Assembly: GCA_039184055.1 (NCBI GenBank)
Contig: JBCDBH010000147.1
Span: 1-13,638, forward strand
Length of the DNA stretch: 13,638 nt
From: JBCDBH01 sp039184055
Lineage (GTDB): Bacteria; Acidobacteriota; Thermoanaerobaculia; Multivoradales; J023
Direction: 5' to 3'
The position numbers were made by a program, and so were the translations under genes. The notes beneath the pieces are model-generated. The model was not told the DNA's origin and ran no database searches. It saw nothing but the letters and a program-made list of their open reading frames with translations. Every line of letters starts with the position of its first letter. The stretch's first letter is position 1. Below, one piece after another: positions 1 through 5,127 of this stretch.

Positions 1-66
1 CGGCTTCACGTGCTCGACGAACGTATCCAGGTTGACGCCGTTGATCGCGTCCCGGTCGTTGGAGAT
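1..66 (-). other. Possible 5' end of a divergent OsmC-like gene, without a normal start codon
   Basis: Read on the minus strand from 66 to 1, this stretch has no stop, and 21 of 22 codons end in G or C. That is the coding signature of the other genes here and is absent in the other frames. The peptide includes the run NGVNLD followed by an amphipathic stretch. From memory this resembles the N-terminus of one OsmC (organic hydroperoxide/osmotic stress) subgroup. An in-frame TAA lies at 69-67 and no ATG, GTG or TTG follows it until a GTG at 9-7. Explanations are a non-standard AUC start at 66-64, a frameshift from a GTG at 95-93, a sequencing error, a decayed gene, or chance. The gene would run off the left edge of the window, so identity is weak. 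Confidence 0.3.
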
Positions 67-90
67 TTAGTCGCTTCGAAGACCCCGGAA

Positions 91-123
91 GACACGGCCC
101 GCTTTGACAAACCGGGCCGTGTC
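91..123. repeat. Perfect 11-bp inverted repeat with an AT-rich centre
   Basis: GACACGGCCCG at 91-101 is an exact reverse complement of 113-123, separated by 11 bases (CTTTGACAAAC). The arms are centred 22 bp apart, about two helical turns. As RNA it would form a very stable hairpin, which CCCG (84-87) with CGGG (124-127) can lengthen across a 3-base bulge. No T-run follows on the plus strand, so it is a poor intrinsic terminator in that direction. It could be a terminator for upstream transcription, or a DNA operator, because the rpmI -35 element lies inside it. The repeat itself is certain; its function is not. Confidence 0.85.
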
Positions 124-133
124 CGGGTATCCT
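104..133 (+). promoter_or_regulatory. Sigma70-type promoter for rpmI-rplT-pheS-pheT
   Basis: A perfect -35 TTGACA (104-109) is followed after 18 bp by TATCCT (128-133), matching the -10 consensus at four of six positions. Transcription would begin near 140, leaving a leader of about 60 bases before rpmI. The -35 box sits in the loop of the inverted repeat at 91-123. The leader holds small stem candidates (138-141 with 155-158; 161-164 with 173-176). I cannot identify a known L20-binding leader there. Confidence 0.65.
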
Positions 134-201
134 CTCCGGCCCTGCGAACGGCGCGGCCTGGCGTCTATATACACGCAGCAAAGCATCACTCTGGAGCCGA
201 T

Positions 202-393
202 ATGCCCAAGAAGAAAACCCATCGCGGCGCCGCCAAGCGGTTCAAGCTCACCGGCACCGGCAAGGTGAAGCGCAGCAAGGCGCTCGCCAACCACATCATG
301 ACCAAGAAGACGACGAAGCGGAAGCGCAAGCTGCGCAAGGCCGCGATCGTTACGCCCGCTTTCGAGAAGACGATCAAAGATTTGATCAGCTGA
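202..393 (+). CDS. rpmI: 50S ribosomal protein L35
   Basis: L35 is a small, very basic protein of the large ribosomal subunit. The 63-residue product starts MPKKKTHRGAAKRFK and carries the Lys/Arg-rich centre (TKKTTKRKRKLRK), in line with the usual 60-67 residues. The ATG at 202 is preceded by TGGAG at 192-196. The reading frame stays open upstream to the edge of the window, but that extension bears no resemblance to L35 and crosses the predicted promoter, so the short form is chosen. It is followed by rplT after a fairly long 142-base gap and by pheS-pheT, the classic arrangement. infC, often directly upstream of rpmI, is not seen in the 200 bases available. Confidence 0.97.
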   Translation: MPKKKTHRGAAKRFKLTGTGKVKRSKALANHIMTKKTTKRKRKLRKAAIVTPAFEKTIKDLIS

Positions 394-413
394 TCGAACG
401 GCGATTCGCGCTG

Positions 414-437
414 CCGCTGGGAGAGCCTGTCCAGCGG
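414..437 (+). other. Hairpin in the rpmI-rplT gap
   Basis: CCGCTGG (414-420) and CCAGCGG (431-437) form a perfect 7-bp stem with a 10-base loop. No T-run follows, so this is not an obvious terminator. The surrounding gap (394-535) holds no credible gene. It might stabilise the rpmI end of the transcript or take part in ribosomal-protein feedback, but there is no direct evidence. A near-palindrome around GTGGCCAC (449-456) lies just downstream. Confidence 0.4.
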
Positions 438-535
438 GGCGATCTTCGTGTGGCCACGCCTGGACGAGGCGAGCAAGCGATCCATCGCGCTCGACTCATC
501 GGCCACCACCAACCAACACAGAAACGAGGTTCACG

Positions 536-901
536 ATGCCACGCGTCAAACGCGGCAATAAGCGCACGTCGAAGCGAAAGAAGATCCTCAAGCACGCAAA
601 GGGCTATTGGGGAACACGCTCGGACAATTACCGCACCGCCATGGAGGCGGTCGACAAGGCCCTCAGCTACCAATACCGTGATCGTCGGCAACGCAAGCGC
701 CAATTTCGCAGCTTGTGGATTGTCCGGATCAACGCCGCCGCGCGCCAGCACGATCTGTCGTACAGCCGGTTGATCAACGGTCTCAAGCTTGCAGGCACCG
801 AGCTCGACCGCAAAGTTCTCGCCGACCTGGCGGTACGCGATCCCGAAGGCTTCGCGGCGCTCGCCGAGACGGCCAAGAACGCTCTCGCCGCCAACGCCTG
901 A
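536..901 (+). CDS. rplT: 50S ribosomal protein L20
   Basis: L20 binds 23S rRNA directly and is needed early in large-subunit assembly. In several bacteria it also represses its own operon. The 121-residue product begins MPRVKRGNKRTSKRKKILK and contains the family hallmarks GYWGTRSDNYRTA, RRQRKRQFRSLWIVRINAA and YSRLINGLKLAG. The length fits the usual 115-120 residues, with a short Ala-rich tail. An ACGAGG sequence lies just before the ATG. It follows rpmI and is separated from pheS by only 14 bases, so ribosomal protein and tRNA synthetase genes are very probably co-transcribed. Confidence 0.98.
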   Translation: MPRVKRGNKRTSKRKKILKHAKGYWGTRSDNYRTAMEAVDKALSYQYRDRRQRKRQFRSLWIVRINAAARQHDLSYSRLINGLKLAGTELDRKVLADLAVRDPEGFAALAETAKNALAANA

Positions 902-915
902 ATCGAGCAACGACG

Positions 916-1971
916 ATGGCTACCGGCGCCGAAGCGATCGCCGAGCTGCGCGCCGATTTCGAGCGCGATGCCGACCGGGTGACGGACCGCGCCGCTTGGG
1001 ACGCGCTGCGTCTCGCATGGGTGGGGCGCAAGCAAGGCAAGGTGCGCGGTTTGATGGCGCGGATGAAAGACATCCCCGCCGAGGAACGTCGTGCTTTCGG
1101 CCAGGCGGTCAATGAGCTCAAAGTCGAGGTCGAAACACGGATCGAAGCGCTCGATGCCGAGCTCAAGGCGGCCGAGCGCGCCGCCGAACGCCGCGCTTCG
1201 GCGCTCGACGTCACCCTACCGGGACGCCGACCGGCGCTCGGCTCGCTGCATCCCGTCACCCGCGTCACCCGGCTGATCGAAGAGGTCTTCGCCGAGCTCG
1301 GCTTCAGCGTCGCCGAAGGGCCGGAGATCGAAACGCAAGAGCACAATTTCGAAAAGCTCAACATGCCGGATGAGCATCCGGCGCGTGACGATCAAGACAC
1401 CTTCTACGTCGCTGACGCCGAGGGTCGCGCCACGGACTTGGTGCTGCGCACGCACACCTCACCGGTACAGATTCGAACCATGTTGGCGCGGAACGACTCC
1501 TTGCCGATTCGGGTGATCTGTCCTGGACGGGTCTATCGCAACGACAACGATCTCCGTCACTCGCCGATGTTTCACCAGGTGGAGCTCTTGGCGATCGACG
1601 AGGGCCTGTCGGTAGCCGATCTACGCGGCACCCTCGAAGCGTTCGCCAAGCGGATTTTCGATCCGAGCACCAAGGTTCGACTCCGCCCGAGCTTCTTCCC
1701 GTTCACCGAGCCGTCGATGGAAGTCGATGTCACCTGCTCGACCTGTGACGACGGTTGCTCGACCTGCTCGGATACCGGCTGGATGGAGATCCTCGGCGCC
1801 GGCATGGTCGACCCACGGGTGCTCGCCGCCTGCGGGATCGATCCGCTGCGCTATTCGGGCTATGCCTTCGGCCTGGGACTCGATCGAGTCGCCATGATCC
1901 GCTACGGCATTCCCAACATTCGCACCCTGTTCGAGAACGACGAGCGGTTGCTGCGTCAGGTACGCCGCTAG
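916..1971 (+). CDS. pheS: Phenylalanine-tRNA ligase alpha subunit
   Basis: This is the catalytic alpha subunit of the (alpha beta)2 enzyme that charges tRNA-Phe in the cytoplasm. The 351-residue product has an N-terminal helical coiled-coil (about 1-95) and a class II core. Motif 1 starts at HPVTRVTRLIEEVFAELGF (112-130), motif 2 is RVYRNDNDLRHSPMFHQVE (205-223) and motif 3 is GYAFGLGLDRVAMIRYG (315-331). The Ala of YAFGLG, at the residue that sets phenylalanine specificity in E. coli PheS (Ala294), is retained. Four cysteines at 274, 277, 281 and 284 (CxxC...CxxC) lie in the loop before GWMEILGAGMV and look like a zinc knuckle, known in PheS of several phyla. The ATG at 916 is chosen because the longer frame would overlap rplT. 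The Shine-Dalgarno sequence is weak (GAGCAA). pheT follows after 9 bases. Confidence 0.98.
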   Translation: MATGAEAIAELRADFERDADRVTDRAAWDALRLAWVGRKQGKVRGLMARMKDIPAEERRAFGQAVNELKVEVETRIEALDAELKAAERAAERRASALDVTLPGRRPALGSLHPVTRVTRLIEEVFAELGFSVAEGPEIETQEHNFEKLNMPDEHPARDDQDTFYVADAEGRATDLVLRTHTSPVQIRTMLARNDSLPIRVICPGRVYRNDNDLRHSPMFHQVELLAIDEGLSVADLRGTLEAFAKRIFDPSTKVRLRPSFFPFTEPSMEVDVTCSTCDDGCSTCSDTGWMEILGAGMVDPRVLAACGIDPLRYSGYAFGLGLDRVAMIRYGIPNIRTLFENDERLLRQVRR

Positions 1972-1980
1972 AGGCCGACG

Positions 1981-4053
1981 ATGCTTTTCTCCCGAAATTG
2001 GCTTGCCGAGCACGCCCCCGTGCCCGAGGATGTCGAGGTTCTCGCCGAGCGGCTGACCGCCGCCGGTTTCGCCGTCGACAGCGTCGAGCAGATCCACGAT
2101 GGCGAAGTAACCGACTATCTGCTCGACATCGAGGTGACCACCAATCGCCCCGACACGATGAATCACTTCGGGTTGGCGCGCGAGATCGCGGTGCTCTTCG
2201 AACGCTCTCTGCAGATTCCTCGGCCCAAGATCACCTACTCGGCTGAACGCACCGCCGATTCCGCCGCCGTGACGATCGACGAGCCGCAAGCGTGCCCGCG
2301 CTATACCGCGACCTTGATCAAGGGTGTGAAGGTGGCACCGAGCCCGGCTTGGCTAGTACGCCGGCTCGACGCGCTCGGTCTACGCGCGATCAACAATGTC
2401 GTCGACGTCACCAACTACGTCCTGTGGGAAACCGGGCAACCGATGCACGCCTATGATCTCGCCACCCTCCAAGGCGGTGAGATCCGGGTCCGCTTCGCCA
2501 ACGAGGGCGAAACGCTCACCACTCTCGACGGAGAAGCGCGTGAGCTGAACCCGCGTGTGTTGGTGATCGCCGACGCCGAGGTGCCCGTGGGTTTGGCCGG
2601 GGTGATGGGTGGGCTCGACAGTGAAGTCACCGACGAAACCACCGACGTCTTGCTCGAAGCGGCGCACTTCGCACCGATTCAAGCGCGTCGAGGAGCCAAG
2701 GCATTTGGTCTCCACACCGACGCTTCGCATCGTTTCGAGCGTGGCGCCGACCCGGAAGCCTGTATGTGGGCCGCCGAGCGCGCCGCCGCGCTGATCGTCG
2801 ACATCGCCGGGGGCATGGTGTGTGATGGTCCGCTCGATGTCCGTCACGACATGCCGGCGTTGCCGGTCATCGATGTCGTACACGCCAAGCTCGAGGCCTA
2901 TGCCGGTACGGCGATCGATCGCGCCGAGGCACAACGGATTCTCGAGGGTCTGGGATTCGACCTCGATGAACCCAATCTCGATAAAGACGATCACGGATGG
3001 TCGGTGACCCCGCCGCCGTGGCGTCGGTACGATTTTCTCGATGCTTATCCGCACGATGTCTACGAGGAAGTGCTGCGGATCATCGGCTACAACACCATTC
3101 CGTCACGACTTCCCGCGATCGCCGCCTCCGATGGTCCCGAGGACCCACGTCACCGCGTCCGGGCCCTGGCGCAGGATCACTTCGCCGCCGCCGGTTACGC
3201 CGAGGCGATCAACTGGTCGTTTCTCGATCGTGAGACCGACCGAGGTTGGCCGTCCCTGCTCGGTGACGACACCGAGCCGGTCGTGCTCCGCAATCCTCTT
3301 TCCGAGCGTTACGAGGTCATGCGTCGCTCACTCGGTGGCCCCCTGGTCGAAGCCGCCCGGTGGAATCAACGACGCGGCAATACCGCGGTCCGGCTTTTCG
3401 AGCTCGGTCATGTCTTCGCCGAAGGCCGAGGAGGGGAAGGCCTTCCTCTCGAGATCGAGGCCTTGGCCGTCGTCTGTGGCGGTACTGTCGGCTCGCCTTG
3501 GCAAGGTGGCGGCAGCCTCGATTTCTACGATCTCAAGGGAGCGCTCGACGCCTTCGCCGAGACCTTCGGGATCGCCCTGCGTTACCAGCCGGCTGAACGC
3601 CCCGGTCTGATTCCAGGCGCCACGGCCGAGATCTGGTTGGATGAGCAATGCATCGGGCATATCGGTGAGGTCGACGACGAAGATCTTCCAACGCCGCTTT
3701 TCCTCGCCGAGCTCGCCTTGGCGTCGCTGAGCGCCAAGGTCGAGACCTGGGGACAGGTCGAGACACCGTCACGCTTCCCAGGAATCACCGTCGACTCGAC
3801 GCTCACCCACGCGCTCGACGTGCCGTGGGCCGACCTTCGCACCGCCATCAAGACCGCTCAGGTAACCGACCTCGTGAGCTTCGGGCTCAAAGATCGATAT
3901 CGGGGCAAAGGCGTCCCCGATGGCGCGGTGAATACCACGATCACTTTTCACTACCTGGCGACCGACCGTTCGCTGACGCAAGACGAAGTCAACCAGCAGC
4001 ACACCTCGCTGGTCGAGACTCTCGGCGAACGTTTCGGCTTCGAAACCAGTTGA
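1981..4053 (+). CDS. pheT: Phenylalanine-tRNA ligase beta subunit, short form lacking the EMAP-like tRNA-binding domain
   Basis: The beta subunit partners PheS and edits mischarged Tyr-tRNA-Phe. The 690-residue product is about 100 residues shorter than the usual ~800. The N-terminal B1 segment (1-38, MLFSRNWLAEH...) runs straight into its second half (DYLLDIEVTTNRPDTMN, 45-61), skipping the OB-fold (EMAP/B2) domain normally inserted there. The rest is intact: the B3/B4 editing domain (about 105-270) keeps GQPMHAYDL (His156), LLEAAHF (Glu226) and HTDASHRFERGADP (Thr246, Ala248), all apparently matching known editing-site residues. B5 covers about 290-375, a catalytic-like core follows, and an FDX-ACB anticodon-binding domain spans about 595-690. 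The ATG follows a GAGG sequence. The next gene begins 13 bases after the stop. Confidence 0.97.
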   Translation: MLFSRNWLAEHAPVPEDVEVLAERLTAAGFAVDSVEQIHDGEVTDYLLDIEVTTNRPDTMNHFGLAREIAVLFERSLQIPRPKITYSAERTADSAAVTIDEPQACPRYTATLIKGVKVAPSPAWLVRRLDALGLRAINNVVDVTNYVLWETGQPMHAYDLATLQGGEIRVRFANEGETLTTLDGEARELNPRVLVIADAEVPVGLAGVMGGLDSEVTDETTDVLLEAAHFAPIQARRGAKAFGLHTDASHRFERGADPEACMWAAERAAALIVDIAGGMVCDGPLDVRHDMPALPVIDVVHAKLEAYAGTAIDRAEAQRILEGLGFDLDEPNLDKDDHGWSVTPPPWRRYDFLDAYPHDVYEEVLRIIGYNTIPSRLPAIAASDGPEDPRHRVRALAQDHFAAAGYAEAINWSFLDRETDRGWPSLLGDDTEPVVLRNPLSERYEVMRRSLGGPLVEAARWNQRRGNTAVRLFELGHVFAEGRGGEGLPLEIEALAVVCGGTVGSPWQGGGSLDFYDLKGALDAFAETFGIALRYQPAERPGLIPGATAEIWLDEQCIGHIGEVDDEDLPTPLFLAELALASLSAKVETWGQVETPSRFPGITVDSTLTHALDVPWADLRTAIKTAQVTDLVSFGLKDRYRGKGVPDGAVNTTITFHYLATDRSLTQDEVNQQHTSLVETLGERFGFETS

Positions 4054-4066
4054 CCAAGGATCCCTG

Positions 4067-4336
4067 ATGGCAACTCCGACCTTTCTCGAGGATCTCGAAA
4101 CACGGGTGCGCGACGCCGCCGAGCGTCTTCGCTCGTTGCGTGACGAAAACGACACGCTGCGCGCCGAGAACGAGAAGCTGACCGCCAAGGTCGACGAGCT
4201 CGAAGAGCGTCTCGAAGCCGGCGGTGATGGCGAGGACGGCGCAGGCACGGCCGCGTGGGTCGAGGAACGTGAAGAGATACGCGAACGGGTCGAAGCGCTG
4301 GTCGAACACCTCGAAACCCTGCTCGACGAGGACTGA
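4067..4336 (+). CDS. Small acidic coiled-coil protein, ZapB-like by shape and position
   Basis: The 89-residue product is highly charged and acidic. A continuous heptad coiled coil (about 5-51, including ERLRSLRDENDTLRAENEKL) is followed by a Gly/Asp-rich break (52-60) and a second helix (64-86, EEREEIRERVEALVEHLE). There is no signal peptide, membrane segment or cysteine. In length, charge and coiled-coil form it resembles ZapB, the FtsZ-ring factor that acts through ZapA, and zapA is the next gene 161 bases downstream. Coiled coils are low-complexity, so similarity alone proves little; the partner role is inferred from context. The start has AAGGA about 8 bases upstream. It lies 13 bases after pheT, so it is probably the last gene of the rpmI operon. 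Confidence 0.8.
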   Translation: MATPTFLEDLETRVRDAAERLRSLRDENDTLRAENEKLTAKVDELEERLEAGGDGEDGAGTAAWVEEREEIRERVEALVEHLETLLDED

Positions 4337-4379
4337 CGCACCAGCCGCGTGGAGCCAAGAGAAACCGGCGCTTTCCCTG

Positions 4380-4388
4380 TGCTATGAT
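4380..4388 (+). promoter_or_regulatory. Extended -10 promoter candidate upstream of zapA
   Basis: TGCTATGAT at 4380-4388 fits an extended -10 element (TGn followed by TATGAT, five of six consensus bases). No good -35 lies 17 bp upstream, which is acceptable for extended -10 promoters. Transcription would begin near 4395, about 100 bases before zapA. The leader is GC-rich, with a small CCGGC/GCCGG stem near 4433-4446. This would let zapA and the 6S region be transcribed apart from the synthetase operon. Confidence 0.45.
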
Positions 4389-4497
4389 CGCCGATGTCGT
4401 CAAGTGCCTGGTAGACCAGAGTTTGCCAGCCCGGCGCTTGGCCGGCCCGAACTCGGAAAGGGGCGGCGAACGCCAGTCGAGAACGGAATAACTGCTC

Positions 4498-4812
4498 GTG
4501 AGCTCAGCCATGGCCGCAAATAAGAGCACCACGTCGATCCAAGTCGAGATCTACGGCGCGGTCCACCAATTACGCGGTGTAGGAGATCGGGAGCATCTCG
4601 AACGCCTGGCCGCAATCGTCGATCGCAAAATGCGCGAGATCGGCGAGCAGGTCAAGACGGTCGACAGCGGCAAGATCGCCGTGCTCGCGGCACTCAACCT
4701 GGCGGAGGAACTGCATCGCTGTACGATGCAGCAAGACGGGGAGCGGGTTCAGATCATGGAGAAGGTGACGGAGCTGAGCAGCACTCTCGCCCACGCGCTC
4801 GATCAGCCTTGA
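4498..4812 (+). CDS. zapA: Cell division protein ZapA
   Basis: ZapA is a small cytosolic protein that bundles FtsZ filaments and stabilises the Z-ring. The 104-residue product has the family layout: an N-terminal beta-hairpin part (TTSIQVEIYGAVHQLRG, 11-27), the segment EHLERLAAIVDRKMREIGEQ (32-51), then SGKIAVLAALNLAEELHR (57-74) leading into a C-terminal coiled coil. Two starts are possible: GTG 4498, with GGA ten bases upstream, or ATG 4510, which removes four residues and has only a weak ribosome-binding site. I prefer GTG, with modest certainty. The coiled-coil gene upstream and the 6S RNA candidate immediately downstream form a compact cluster. In E. coli the 6S gene ssrS also directly follows zapA. 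Confidence 0.92.
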   Translation: MSSAMAANKSTTSIQVEIYGAVHQLRGVGDREHLERLAAIVDRKMREIGEQVKTVDSGKIAVLAALNLAEELHRCTMQQDGERVQIMEKVTELSSTLAHALDQP

Positions 4813-4839
4813 AGATCGCGCTCGGCACATCACCTCGTG

Positions 4840-4845
4840 TATAGA
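4840..4845 (+). promoter_or_regulatory. Possible -10 element for the 6S RNA gene
   Basis: TATAGA at 4840-4845 lies just after zapA and would place a start at about 4849-4852, which coincides with the predicted 5' end of the 6S closing stem. No convincing -35 is seen 16-18 bp upstream, so the call rests on position and the -10 match. Confidence 0.35.
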
Positions 4846-4848
4846 ACA

Positions 4849-5077
4849 GAGTCGTCTCGCATGACGGAAGTTTTCACGATTTCGGCATTCCCTACGCGGT
4901 TGGTGGGTCTCTCGTACTCTAGAACCAACTCGTTTTTCTCGGGAGTTCTAATACCTCGAACCTGTGCCAGCCCCGCTCGAACGGGGACGCTAACGGTTCC
5001 TGGCGCGAACACCCACTTGGTTGGAACCAGGTTCTAACCCCACAGGGCCCACGCGACCGCGTGGGGAGTGCTCTTTT
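4849..5077 (+). ncRNA. ssrS: 6S RNA candidate
   Basis: 6S RNA mimics an open promoter, binds the sigma70 RNA polymerase holoenzyme and dampens transcription in stationary phase. Two blocks match the E. coli RNA as I remember it: CGCGGTTGGTGG (4895-4906), and a late block around CCACTTGGTTGGAACCAGG (5013-5031) followed by TTCTAACC. GTGGGT (4903-4908) pairs with ACCCAC (5011-5016) to make the internal stem above the central bubble. Inside it are TAGAAC/GTTCTA (4920-4925, 4945-4950), GCCAG/CTGGC (4966-4970, 5000-5004) and the tight hairpin CCCCG/CGGGG (4971-4975, 4982-4986). The outer ends (from 4849 and to about 5072) pair through a long, GU-rich closing stem. The length of about 225 bases is somewhat above the usual 180-200. 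Synteny after zapA supports the call. Exact ends are estimates. Confidence 0.72.
5048..5077 (+). terminator. Intrinsic terminator ending the 6S RNA region
   Basis: CCCACGC (5048-5054) and GCGTGGG (5059-5065) form a perfect 7-bp stem with a GACC loop. A TTTT run (5074-5077) lies eight bases beyond the stem, further than ideal, so termination may be partial. The 3' arm also takes part in the 6S closing stem, so the two folds compete. Confidence 0.5.
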
Positions 5078-5108
5078 CCGATCTCCCACCCAGACCCCGC
5101 CCTCGAGA

Positions 5109-5124
5109 CCACCGGAGGGGGTGG
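5109..5124 (+). promoter_or_regulatory. Hairpin presenting the rny ribosome-binding site in its loop
   Basis: CCACC (5109-5113) pairs perfectly with GGTGG (5120-5124). The hexaloop GGAGGG contains the Shine-Dalgarno sequence GGAGG (5114-5118), nine bases before the GTG start at 5128. CCACCC at 5086-5091 could instead pair with GGGTGG (5119-5124), giving an alternative fold. This may set or regulate rny translation; no known riboswitch class is recognised. Confidence 0.4.
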
Positions 5125-5127
5125 ATC

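Noticed and set aside
1..200. C-terminus of infC upstream of rpmI
   Set aside because: infC is common here in other bacteria, but none of the three plus-strand frames shows an IF3-like ending, and the frame in phase with rpmI has no stop codon.
10..201. N-terminal extension of L35 (open frame upstream of 202)
   Set aside because: The extension overlaps the promoter and hairpin, has poor coding bias and no L35 similarity; the ATG at 202 has a ribosome-binding site and gives the family length.
1621..3054. Two minus-strand open frames of over 220 codons opposite pheS/pheT
   Set aside because: Both are antisense to highly conserved synthetase domains, with no credible protein features.
4837..5037. 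Small open frame (66 codons) in the zapA-rny gap
   Set aside because: Codon bias differs from the neighbouring genes and the interval is better explained by 6S RNA structure and conserved blocks.
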